From JAAZPT01 sp964544955 (GTDB lineage Bacteria > Bacillota > Clostridia > Christensenellales > Aristaeellaceae): a DNA stretch of 64,000 bases. The notes beneath the pieces are model-generated. The model did not search any database. It worked only from the letters and a program-made list of their open reading frames with translations, and was not told the origin of the DNA. The stretch spans positions 248,001 to 312,000 of the forward strand of contig CAZJEB010000001.1 in NCBI GenBank assembly GCA_964544955.1. The letters are read 5' to 3'. Positions 8,685-16,427 of this stretch are shown piece after piece; the first letter of the stretch is position 1, and the number at the start of each line of letters is the position of its first letter. A program made the position numbers and the translations under genes.

Positions 8685-11114
8685 CTAAATACTATTCAAT
8701 TCTATTTTTTTATTTTTTATGAATACATTTACAATTTCGTTCTCTTTTATTTCACCAGAAATGAAATGCTCACTAATTTTATCTACTAACTCAGTTTGAA
8801 TTGTTCTTTTAATAGGTCTTGCTCCAAAAGATTGTGAGTACCCTTTCTCTAAAATATAATTTACCACTGATGGCGTATATTTAAGAATTATACCCTTATC
8901 AAACATTCTTACGGCAACATCTTTTAGCAAAAGCTTAATTATATCTTTAATATTAGATTTAGAAAGTTCATGGAACACGATCATTTCATCTAGCCTATTT
9001 ATAAATTCTGGCTTAAATGTTTCCTTAACAGCTTGCATAACATTTTGTTTAACCTTACTATAACTTGAATTCATATCACTATCAATACCAAAACCAAGTT
9101 TTTTTGAATTTGCCATTTGGTGTGCTCCTGCATTTGAGGTCATAACAATAATAGTATTTTTAAAATTAACTATTCTACCCTCACTATCAGTAAGCCTTCC
9201 ATCCTCAAGAACTTGTAATAAAATATTAAATACATCTGGATGTGCTTTTTCTATTTCATCAAACAATATTACACTATAAGGTTTTTGTCTAACTGCATTT
9301 GTTAATTGCCCACCCTCATCATAGCCAACATAACCAGGAGGTGAACCTATAAGCTTAGATACAGAATGTTTTTCCATATATTCAGACATATCAAGCTTTA
9401 TTAGTGATTTTTCATCATCAAATAACACTTCACTCAAGGCTCTACATAGTTCGGTTTTGCCTACACCAGTAGGGCCTAAAAAGATAAATGAACCCAATGG
9501 TCTGTTTGGATCTTGTAACCCAGCGCGTGACCTTCTAATAGCTTTTGATACAGCGTTAATAGCCTCTTCTTGACCAATTACTCGTTTATGTAGTAATTTT
9601 TCAAGATTCATCAACTTGTTACTTTCATCTTTAGATAACTTTTCAATCTTTATTCCAGTTATCATAGATATTGTACTTTCTATATCTGCTTCACTTACAA
9701 CAATATTTTTATTTGATAACTTGTTTTTGTTTTCGATTAAACTTTCTAATTTGTTTGATAAGGATATTTCTTCATTTCTTATTTTTCCAGCTAGTTCAAA
9801 ATTCTGGTTATTAATAGCTTCTTGTTTATTGAATTTTAGTTTATTTAAATCAAGTTTTAATTGCTTTTCTTCTTCGCTAATTTTATATTTAGTTAACTTA
9901 ACTCTAGCTGCAGTTTCATCAATTAAATTGATAGCTTTATCAGGTAAAAATCTATCATTTATATATCTTTCGCTTAATTTGACAGCAGCAACTAAAGCTT
10001 CATCAGAAATCTTTATGCCATGAAATTCTTCATATTTAGAGTTTAGGCCTTTAAGTATGTCTAAAGTTTCATTTTCTGTTGGTTCATCAACTTGAATCGG
10101 TTGAAATCTTCTTTCTAATGCTCCATCCTTTTCAAAATATTTTCTATATTCATCTTGCGTTGTTGCACCAATGCATTGAATTTCTCCTCTTGCCAATGAA
10201 GGCTTTAAAATATTGGCTGCATCTAAAGTTCCTTCAGCTCCTCCAGCCCCAACAATTGTATGTATTTCGTCTATAAAAAGTATTATATCTTTTCGTTTTT
10301 TTACTTCATTTACAAGTTTTTTTAGTCTTTCTTCAAATTCTCCTCTATATTTGCTTCCCGCTACCATACTCGCAATATCTAATGAAAGCAGTTTTTTATT
10401 TTGAATTGTATCTGGAACACAATTATTAGCAATTTCTATTGCTAAGCCTTCAACAATTGCAGTTTTACCAACTCCTGGTTCGCCAATAAGTACCGGATTG
10501 TTTTTAGTTCTTCTACTTAAAATTTGTATAATTCGTTCTGTTTCATTACTTCTACCAATAAGTGGGTCCAACTCACCCTTTAATGCTTTTTCGGTAATAT
10601 CACTTGTATAGTTCTCAATTTTAAACTTTTCTTTATCATCGTTTTCTTCATAATTTTCATCAAAATTATTGTTTAAGTAATCAATAATATCTTTAATAAG
10701 TAAATTAAAATCCAAGTTTAAATTTAAAAGAATTTTACTTGCAACAAGATTTTTGTTTTGTAATATAGATAACCAAATAAATTCTGGAATAATATCACTT
10801 TTATTGTATTTTTTAGCAATTAAAACACTGTTGTCTATTACACTCTTACCACCTGGCGATAACTGTAGTATATCATTTGGCTTAAAGTTTGTTGTATCGT
10901 TATTAGTTTTTTTACTTATTTCAATTAATATTTCATTTATTATTTCATAACTTATAGGAAAATTCTTATTATTAATTACATTAGATTCTAATTTTAATAA
11001 GCCTAATAAAATGTGCTCAGAACCAATGTAGTTTTGTTTTAAATCTATTGTTATCTGTTTAGCCCAAGATAAAACGTTTTGAGCCTCTTCAGAAAAATAT
11101 CCAAAAGGTGCCAT
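8685..11114 (-). CDS. clpC: ClpC-type AAA+ unfoldase (Clp protease ATPase subunit)
   Basis: 809 residues; GGAGG site before the ATG. ClpC unfolds substrates and feeds them to ClpP. Order of parts: N-terminal double Clp-N repeat (1-145), AAA+ domain 1 with Walker A GEPGVGKTAIVEGL and FIDEIHTIVGAG, a UVR-like coiled middle domain (about 400-460), AAA+ domain 2 with GPTGVGKTELC, then FINRLDEM and a C-terminal D2-small domain. In the N-domain the first GSEHILLGL keeps the Glu (E32 in B. subtilis) that helps bind phosphoarginine. The second repeat reads IIPEFIWLSI in place of VGTEHILLGL, so it keeps the Glu in a diverged setting. It follows ctsR-mcsA-mcsB, the usual order. Confidence 0.93.
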   Translation of the reverse strand: MAPFGYFSEEAQNVLSWAKQITIDLKQNYIGSEHILLGLLKLESNVINNKNFPISYEIINEILIEISKKTNNDTTNFKPNDILQLSPGGKSVIDNSVLIAKKYNKSDIIPEFIWLSILQNKNLVASKILLNLNLDFNLLIKDIIDYLNNNFDENYEENDDKEKFKIENYTSDITEKALKGELDPLIGRSNETERIIQILSRRTKNNPVLIGEPGVGKTAIVEGLAIEIANNCVPDTIQNKKLLSLDIASMVAGSKYRGEFEERLKKLVNEVKKRKDIILFIDEIHTIVGAGGAEGTLDAANILKPSLARGEIQCIGATTQDEYRKYFEKDGALERRFQPIQVDEPTENETLDILKGLNSKYEEFHGIKISDEALVAAVKLSERYINDRFLPDKAINLIDETAARVKLTKYKISEEEKQLKLDLNKLKFNKQEAINNQNFELAGKIRNEEISLSNKLESLIENKNKLSNKNIVVSEADIESTISMITGIKIEKLSKDESNKLMNLEKLLHKRVIGQEEAINAVSKAIRRSRAGLQDPNRPLGSFIFLGPTGVGKTELCRALSEVLFDDEKSLIKLDMSEYMEKHSVSKLIGSPPGYVGYDEGGQLTNAVRQKPYSVILFDEIEKAHPDVFNILLQVLEDGRLTDSEGRIVNFKNTIIVMTSNAGAHQMANSKKLGFGIDSDMNSSYSKVKQNVMQAVKETFKPEFINRLDEMIVFHELSKSNIKDIIKLLLKDVAVRMFDKGIILKYTPSVVNYILEKGYSQSFGARPIKRTIQTELVDKISEHFISGEIKENEIVNVFIKNKKIELNSI

Positions 11115-11126
11115 TTAATCCTCCAA

Positions 11127-12101
11127 TTATAATTTGTTCGAAAGTTCATCTTTTACTTTTTTTGACCTTTGAATTCCACTTTTTATTTCATCCTTAACTT
11201 TTAATGACTCAAAAAATATTATATTAATAATTGAATCAAAATTCTTTATATCTATATTAATCTTAGATATTTCGATTCCAAGCCTTATTATAGACATTAA
11301 ATAAATATACTCAATTTCATCTAAAAACTTTGAATATTTTATAACGCCAATTGTTTTGCTTATTTTATCATTAATTAAAACATCTTCACTTACTTGAATT
11401 TTATTTCTTAATATTATTTCAGCCATTATTACAAAGTCACAAACTTTATACAATTCTTTATTTAAATCCTCAAAAGATTTAAAGTTTGTATTAGTGTTTT
11501 CTATTGTATATAAAGAGCTAAGAGATAATTCATTATTTACTTTTAATTGCTGAATTTTAAAGCCATTTTTACTTATTTCACTTCTATTTTCCAATTGATT
11601 TTTAATTGTTAAAATTGGCAAATGCAGTGTTGCTTTTACAATTACTCCTAAACCAGAATTATAATAGTTTGAATTTATAAATTTATTAGATTTATATGAT
11701 GCAAATTCATATTTGCCCGAGAATTCATTTTCCCAAAATTTTGCTATTTTATAGGCTAATTTTAAAGACTTTCCATATTTATTAGCAATAAAACTAATAT
11801 GTTCTTTACCATTTACTAAAATATTAATATCATCTAACTGGTAAATCACAGCATTCATTGGGTTTTCATATATTAGTTCATCTATAACATCATCATAATA
11901 AAGTGATTTTAACTTTAAAGAATCAATTTCCTTTAAAACCAATTTTTGATATTCATATGTTTTTAAAATACTCTCAACTCTTTTTAAGCAAACTTGAGCG
12001 TTTTCAACATTATGGTTGGTATTAAAGTTAATATCTTTAAAGTTTCTTAGAATTTTAACCGAGCTTTTTAAATATTGTTGGTTTAGGTCTTTAATATTCA
12101 T
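11127..12101 (-). CDS. mcsB: McsB-family protein, probable inactive arginine kinase (pseudokinase)
   Basis: 324 residues in the mcsB slot, overlapping the mcsA stop by 4 bases (ATGA). Segments such as ILRNFKDINF, SGLGVIVKATLHLP and the C-terminal IRLGIEISKI follow McsB colinearly, so the fold seems kept. Compared with B. subtilis McsB from memory, the active site is not kept: SSRIRLAR is SSVKILR (13-19), NEEDHIR is NGKEHIS, the catalytic Cys of TSCPTNVGTGLR is Asn145 with the following Arg now Ile154, YGEGSEA is KVNNELS, and the C-terminal RDIRRA is lost. Arginine phosphorylation is therefore unlikely. A scaffold role with McsA/CtsR/ClpC is inference. The frame is intact, so it is not a simple pseudogene. 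Confidence 0.82.
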   Translation of the reverse strand: MNIKDLNQQYLKSSVKILRNFKDINFNTNHNVENAQVCLKRVESILKTYEYQKLVLKEIDSLKLKSLYYDDVIDELIYENPMNAVIYQLDDINILVNGKEHISFIANKYGKSLKLAYKIAKFWENEFSGKYEFASYKSNKFINSNYYNSGLGVIVKATLHLPILTIKNQLENRSEISKNGFKIQQLKVNNELSLSSLYTIENTNTNFKSFEDLNKELYKVCDFVIMAEIILRNKIQVSEDVLINDKISKTIGVIKYSKFLDEIEYIYLMSIIRLGIEISKINIDIKNFDSIINIIFFESLKVKDEIKSGIQRSKKVKDELSNKL

Positions 12102-12667
12102 TGTTCCCCACTAATTTTTGGTTTATTTTCTAATTTTTTTAATTCATCCCTTAATTGTGCAGCTGTTTCGTATTCCTCGTTTTTTATTGCTGATTTTAGT
12201 TTTTCATTAATTATTACAACGGTTTTTAGCCTATTGTTGTTCTCATTGTTATTAAAAATAGCATTCAATGCTTCATATTGATCTTTATCCTGTTCAAAAG
12301 CTTTATCTGCTAAATTTTTTATTTTATCGTTAGTATCATTAGTGTTATTATTAGCAAATTTATTTATAGCATCATCCCCATTATCGGAATCTTCTTTAAA
12401 TTCATAATAACACTGTGAACATCCAAATTTTTTGTTTTTTAAGTACTCAGCATAAGTTGTTCCACAATTTGAGCAAACCTTAGAATTAGATTTATTGATA
12501 AAATTAGCTATATCAGAAATCATACCAAAAGCATTAAAGGCAGTTTTAGTTTGATTATATATTTTTTTCATGCAATCATGGCAAATATAGTAATTATCTT
12601 CTCTATTTTCAGATATAATTGTTAACATTATATCAGCATTGTTTTTATTACACATTTCACATTTCAT
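12098..12667 (-). CDS. mcsA: McsA: zinc-finger/UVR protein, CtsR regulon modulator
   Basis: 189 residues from the ATG at 12667. An ATG 15 bases earlier is rejected because it contains the GGAGGG ribosome site of this start. Two zinc modules are visible: CEMC with CHDC, and CSNC with CSQC. Residues about 95-150 are Asn/Asp-rich and low in complexity. The C-terminus is a UVR motif (LKSAIKNEEYETAAQLRDEL). In B. subtilis McsA activates the McsB arginine kinase and helps control CtsR. Here its partner has lost its catalytic residues, so McsA may work by binding alone. The gap to ctsR is 15 bases. Confidence 0.9.
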   Translation of the reverse strand: MKCEMCNKNNADIMLTIISENREDNYYICHDCMKKIYNQTKTAFNAFGMISDIANFINKSNSKVCSNCGTTYAEYLKNKKFGCSQCYYEFKEDSDNGDDAINKFANNNTNDTNDKIKNLADKAFEQDKDQYEALNAIFNNNENNNRLKTVVIINEKLKSAIKNEEYETAAQLRDELKKLENKPKISGEQ

Positions 12668-12682
12668 ACGTTTTCCCTCCAT

Positions 12683-13147
12683 TTAGCTCTTGTATGATAG
12701 TTCAAGTATCATTTGAGTTAATATTTTTGATCTTAAAATGTTTTTTACTTCCTCAGGTATTTCTATATCAAAAGCTTGATCTGATAACGCTGATTTCATA
12801 ATTCTAGATTCGTTTTCATTTATTATTTCACTATCTAACAATTGAGTTATAACATTAAATGAATCATTTTTATTTATAGAACATCCAACACCTTCATTAA
12901 TTAAATAATTTAATTGCGAAAAAGTATCGTTTGACATTCTAAATATTTGAATACAGCCACCACCACCACGTTTACTTTTAATTACATAGCCGTGTTCTGG
13001 CGTGAATCTAGTGGATAATACATAGTTTATTTGTGATGGAGCACAACTAAAATGCTCAGCAAGCTTATTACGTTTAAGTTCAATTTCATATTCAGCTTGT
13101 TGCAACATAAGTTTAATATATTGTTCTATTGCATCACTTAATCTCAT
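12683..13147 (-). CDS. ctsR: CtsR, repressor of class III heat-shock genes
   Basis: 154 residues, AGGTGA six bases before the ATG. The N-terminal winged helix-turn-helix (LAEHFSCAPSQINYVLSTRF) is followed by the heat-sensing wing RGGGG and the IQIFRM segment, then the C-terminal dimer domain with IMKSAL. It should repress this operon below heat-shock temperature: a near-consensus CtsR box lies between the promoter and the start codon. First gene of ctsR-mcsA-mcsB-clpC-TPR. Confidence 0.95.
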   Translation of the reverse strand: MRLSDAIEQYIKLMLQQAEYEIELKRNKLAEHFSCAPSQINYVLSTRFTPEHGYVIKSKRGGGGCIQIFRMSNDTFSQLNYLINEGVGCSINKNDSFNVITQLLDSEIINENESRIMKSALSDQAFDIEIPEEVKNILRSKILTQMILELSYKS

Positions 13148-13163
13148 AATTTATCACCTACTA

Positions 13164-13180
13164 ACTGACCTTCTTTGACT
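13164..13180 (-). promoter_or_regulatory. CtsR operator
   Basis: On the minus strand AGTCAAAGAAGGTCAGT matches 15 of 17 positions of the CtsR heptad tandem repeat (RGTCAAANANRGTCAAA). It begins five bases after the -10 box, at the transcription start, so bound CtsR would block initiation. Confidence 0.85.
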
Positions 13181-13185
13181 ATTAA

Positions 13186-13214
13186 ATTATAACATACAGA
13201 AATATTTAATACAA
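13186..13214 (-). promoter_or_regulatory. Promoter of the ctsR operon
   Basis: TTGTAT (13209-13214) and TATAAT (13186-13191) on the minus strand are 17 bases apart and sit directly upstream of the CtsR box. Confidence 0.75.
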
Positions 13215-13250
13215 CTTTATTAATGTTTTTAATTGTAAACAATTTATTTG

Positions 13251-13279
13251 TTGACTAAAATTAAAATTGAGGTTATAAT
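13251..13279 (+). promoter_or_regulatory. Promoter of rpsU
   Basis: TTGACT at 13251-13256 and TATAAT at 13274-13279 are 17 bases apart. This promoter is divergent from the ctsR promoter. Confidence 0.8.
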
Positions 13280-13335
13280 AACTTTGCGGTTAAAATAAAT
13301 AAGCTATGACCGTTAGAGCGAAGGGAGGGATAAAA

Positions 13336-13509
13336 GTGTCTGAGGTACGTATACGTGAAAACGAATCCCTTGAAAGTGCTCTCAAGCGATTTAAGCGTCA
13401 GTGTGCACGTTCTGGTGTTTTAGCTGAAGTTCGTAAGCGTGAACACTATGAGAAACCAAGTGTTAAACGTAAAAAGAAAGCTGAAGCAGCTCGCAAACGT
13501 AAATATTAA
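13336..13509 (+). CDS. rpsU: 30S ribosomal protein bS21
   Basis: 57 residues from the GTG at 13336, with GGGAGGG seven to thirteen bases upstream. An ATG at 13306 would add ten residues foreign to the family. The sequence SEVRIRENESLESALKRF then RQCARSGVLAEVRKREHYEK is the standard bS21 signature, and the tail is Lys/Arg-rich. It binds near the 3' end of 16S rRNA and helps initiation. It stands alone with its own promoter and terminator. Confidence 0.97.
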   Translation: MSEVRIRENESLESALKRFKRQCARSGVLAEVRKREHYEKPSVKRKKKAEAARKRKY

Positions 13510-13511
13510 TT

Positions 13512-13537
13512 AAAGCCGTCTTTAAGACGGTTTTTTT
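13512..13537 (+). terminator. Terminator of rpsU
   Basis: CCGTCT (13516-13521) pairs with AGACGG (13525-13530), extended by a G-U pair and A/T pairs, and is followed by seven T. Confidence 0.85.
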
Positions 13538-13546
13538 ATTTATACC

Positions 13547-13575
13547 TTGAAATTAATTAAAAATTGCATTATAAT
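13547..13575 (+). promoter_or_regulatory. Promoter of the Rho-family gene
   Basis: TTGAAA (13547-13552) and TATAAT (13570-13575) are 17 bases apart. The predicted leader to the TTG start at 13688 is about 105 bases. Confidence 0.7.
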
Positions 13576-13687
13576 TTAAATTACAAACATATGCTATAGT
13601 GCATTGATTATATATTATAAAAAATATTTCTATTTTAATTTTATCAAGTATTATTTATTCCTAGTATTATTGTTAGGAGGTTTTATT

Positions 13688-15559
13688 TTGACAATTTCAA
13701 TTTTACAGAAACTTACAATTTCAAAGTTAATAAAAATTGCAAATGAAAACAATATTGATGTTAGCTCAGCAAAAAATAAATCTGATTATATCTTAATACT
13801 CAGAAAATCTTTACCTGCAGATTTTAACTTTGAACCATATCTTAACAATACTACCAAAAAAACTGATGAGGTTTTAAACACAATAAACTCATCACAATCT
13901 TTAAGCGCCTTTATTCCTACAGCAAATAACACAAATAACAAAACAGAACAAGATAATAAGAATAAAACAGAAAATAAAAACAATACTAAAGATGATTTAA
14001 TTTCTGCGCTTTTTGATGTTACAAATTTTGAACCTAAAAAGCCATCCCCCTCAATCAAGCCTGATAACAATCAATCTTTTGATAAAGGTATAAATACACC
14101 TTCTAGAAAAGTTGCACCTTATAGACCTAGATTTGGTCCATCAGCAAAAATTTCAGACGAGGCTTCTAATAAGCCAACAATAAGTGAGATCAATAACACT
14201 CAGGATATTTTTAATAAACAGAATAAAAATACCCAAAAACAGAATTTGCCGTTGTATAGACAAGCATATACCTCACCACCTAGAAACGAAAATTATAGAA
14301 GTTCTTACTATAAAAATGAGAATAGTTCTGAATTATCATTAAACAAAAGGCCTGCTGTACCAACTTCTACATATTATCATGATGACTCTGAACAAATGCC
14401 ATTACCATTAGATAAGGAAATATTGGAGGATATTGTTCTAAATGATGAGAGTGGTTATTTGGAAATATTTCCAAATGGATATGGTTTTTTAAGAAAGCCT
14501 AGTTTTACTGCTAGCAGTTCAGATGTTTATGTTTCATCAGGATTAATACAAAAACATAATCTTAAAAACGGTGATTTTATAATTGGTAAATCCAGCAATA
14601 AAAAAGAAGGAATGAAATATTCTGCTCTTTTGTATATAGAATATATTAATAATTCCAACGTTAAAGAAATTACTAAAAGAATTGATTTTGATGATTTAAC
14701 CCCAATATATCCAAACAGAAAAATAGTTTTAGACGAATCCACAAATAATTCATTAACAATGAGAATGATCGACTTTATAGTACCTATAGGTTTTGGTCAG
14801 AGAGGATTATTAATATCCCCACCAAGAAGCGGTGCAAGCACATTGCTGTTAGAGTTTGCAAACACCGTACTCATTAACAATAATGATGTTGATGTTTTAT
14901 ATATTTTAATTGACTGTGAACCTGAAATGGTTACTGAAATAAAAGAAAACACAAAGGCAGAAGTATTTTATTCTACTTTTGATAAACCTCAAGAGACTCA
15001 AATAAAAGTAACTGAATTAGTTTTTGAAAGAGCAAAAAGACTTGTAGAAGAAAAAAGAGACGTTATTATATTATTAGATAGCATAAATAAATTAGCTCAG
15101 GCATACCAAACAATAAATAACAAAAACAACAATTTATTTAATAGCAATTCTGCCACAATAACCAAACTAAAACAGCTATTTAGTTTTGCAAGAAATATTC
15201 GCGAAGGCGGAAGTTTAACAATTATTTGCAACTTTGAAAATGAGTTAGAAACTGAAATTAATAGCATGTTATATGAAGAATTTTTAGACAAAAGTAATGC
15301 CGTTTTAGAGCTTGACTCTTATCTAAGCCAAAGATATTTATTTCCAGCTATAAATGTTAAAAATAGTTATGTTAAAAAACCTGAATTATTTTTACCAACT
15401 AATGACGTTGAAAATTTTAGGCACATGCGCTCAATATTATCAAATATTGAAAACCCACAAATAGTTGAACAATTAATGGAAATTATTATTAATACTAAGG
15501 ATAATAAAAGTTTGCGCAAAAAACTTCCAGAATGGTTATCATTAATAAACAAAAAGTAA
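13688..15559 (+). CDS. Rho-family protein with a degenerate ATPase site and Asn-rich linker
   Basis: 623 residues from a TTG at 13688, seven bases after AGGAGG (13675-13680). Domain order is that of Rho: N-terminal helical domain (1-42), a long low-complexity Asn/Lys/Ser linker (about 45-245), a cold-shock RNA-binding domain (GYLEIFPNGYGFLRK), then the RecA-like ring domain beginning IGFGQRGLL. Key ATPase residues of canonical Rho, compared from memory with the B. subtilis and E. coli proteins, are changed. PPKAGKT is PPRSGAS (Lys to Ala383). LIDERPEE is LIDCEPEM (Glu to Cys410). The Q-loop segment is unrelated. EEFKGTGN is EEFLDKSN. LDRxLAERRIFPA is LDSYLSQRYLFPA, losing an Arg and the arginine finger. 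RNA binding may survive, but ATP-driven translocation looks unlikely. A normal rho may exist elsewhere. Confidence 0.85.
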   Translation: MTISILQKLTISKLIKIANENNIDVSSAKNKSDYILILRKSLPADFNFEPYLNNTTKKTDEVLNTINSSQSLSAFIPTANNTNNKTEQDNKNKTENKNNTKDDLISALFDVTNFEPKKPSPSIKPDNNQSFDKGINTPSRKVAPYRPRFGPSAKISDEASNKPTISEINNTQDIFNKQNKNTQKQNLPLYRQAYTSPPRNENYRSSYYKNENSSELSLNKRPAVPTSTYYHDDSEQMPLPLDKEILEDIVLNDESGYLEIFPNGYGFLRKPSFTASSSDVYVSSGLIQKHNLKNGDFIIGKSSNKKEGMKYSALLYIEYINNSNVKEITKRIDFDDLTPIYPNRKIVLDESTNNSLTMRMIDFIVPIGFGQRGLLISPPRSGASTLLLEFANTVLINNNDVDVLYILIDCEPEMVTEIKENTKAEVFYSTFDKPQETQIKVTELVFERAKRLVEEKRDVIILLDSINKLAQAYQTINNKNNNLFNSNSATITKLKQLFSFARNIREGGSLTIICNFENELETEINSMLYEEFLDKSNAVLELDSYLSQRYLFPAINVKNSYVKKPELFLPTNDVENFRHMRSILSNIENPQIVEQLMEIIINTKDNKSLRKKLPEWLSLINKK

Positions 15560-15562
15560 AAT

Positions 15563-15596
15563 AAAAAACAACAATTTTTATAAATTGTTGTTTTTT
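15563..15596. terminator. Bidirectional terminator between the Rho-family gene and punA
   Basis: A perfect 15-bp stem (15563-15577 with 15582-15596) has a 4-base loop and A/T tails on both sides. It serves convergent genes. Confidence 0.85.
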
Positions 15597-15607
15597 AATG
15601 TAATAAA

Positions 15608-16423
15608 TTATAAGCTTTTTATTATTTCATTTATTAGGCTTCTAAAATCATATTGAGCCTTTTTACCTGTTTCCATAACTTCTTCATGATTTAGCGGTTG
15701 TGGTAATATTCCTGCAGCCATATTTGTAATACAGCTTATTCCAACAACTTTGATTCCAGAATGATTAGCAACAATTACTTCAGGTACGGTTGACATTCCG
15801 ACAGCATCAATACCAAGAACCCTACACATTTTAATTTCTGCTGGAGTTTCAAAACATGGACCATTAAACCAAGCATATACCCCTTTGTTTACTTTTAACC
15901 CAATTTTCTGTGCAGATTTTTCAGCAATATCCAAATAGTCTTTAGCAAAAGCTTCTGACATATCAGGAAATCTTGGTCCAAATTCATCTAGATTATGGCC
16001 AGTTAATGGGTTTTTTCCAGAGAAATTAATAAAATCAGTAATAAGCATAAGTTCTCCTGGTTTAAAGTTAGTATTCACACCACCAGCAGCATTTGTAACC
16101 ACTAAAGTTTTAACCCCTAGCTCTTTCATAACCCTTATAGGCAAAGTAACATCTTTTAAATCATAACCCTCATAAGCGTGAAATCTTCCTTGCATCATAT
16201 AAACTTGTTTATTTTCTAATTTGCCACAATGCCAAACGCCTGCATGACCAGGAACTGTAGAATCTGGAAAGCCCGGAATATTGGTATAACTAATACTTTT
16301 TGGGTTGTTTAATTGTGAGGCATAATCACCAAGTCCACTACCTAAAATAATTGCAATTTCAGCTTTACCACATGCGCTCTCAATAGCTCTAGCCGCATCT
16401 TTAACCTTATCATAATAAGACAT
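15608..16423 (-). CDS. punA: Purine nucleoside phosphorylase (trimeric type)
   Basis: 271 residues. The enzyme splits inosine/guanosine and deoxy forms with phosphate, giving base and (deoxy)ribose 1-phosphate. Motifs are ILGSGLGDYA (phosphate site), PGHAG, GRFHAYEGY, VVTNAAGGVN, WFNGPCFETPAE, GMSTVPEVIVANH, and the base-binding Asn in ITNMAAG. It lies four bases downstream of deoB, which converts its sugar 1-phosphate product to the 5-phosphate. The pair forms a nucleoside-salvage operon. Confidence 0.95.
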   Translation of the reverse strand: MSYYDKVKDAARAIESACGKAEIAIILGSGLGDYASQLNNPKSISYTNIPGFPDSTVPGHAGVWHCGKLENKQVYMMQGRFHAYEGYDLKDVTLPIRVMKELGVKTLVVTNAAGGVNTNFKPGELMLITDFINFSGKNPLTGHNLDEFGPRFPDMSEAFAKDYLDIAEKSAQKIGLKVNKGVYAWFNGPCFETPAEIKMCRVLGIDAVGMSTVPEVIVANHSGIKVVGISCITNMAAGILPQPLNHEEVMETGKKAQYDFRSLINEIIKSL

Positions 16424-16427
16424 ACTA

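Noticed and set aside
9616..10023. Open frame antisense to clpC (135 residues)
   Set aside because: It lies wholly within clpC on the opposite strand, has no ribosome site and has a hydrophobic composition typical of a mirrored AT-rich coding frame.
11127..12101. mcsB called as a pseudogene
   Set aside because: The frame is full length with translational coupling to mcsA and conserved structural segments; only active-site residues have changed, which suits a pseudokinase better than a decaying gene.
13604..13687. N-terminal extension of the Rho-family gene, rich in hydrophobic residues, that would give a membrane-anchored Rho
   Set aside because: The in-frame TTG at 13688 follows AGGAGG at ideal spacing and gives a normal Rho N-terminus. 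The upstream codons have no ribosome site and read like a leader.
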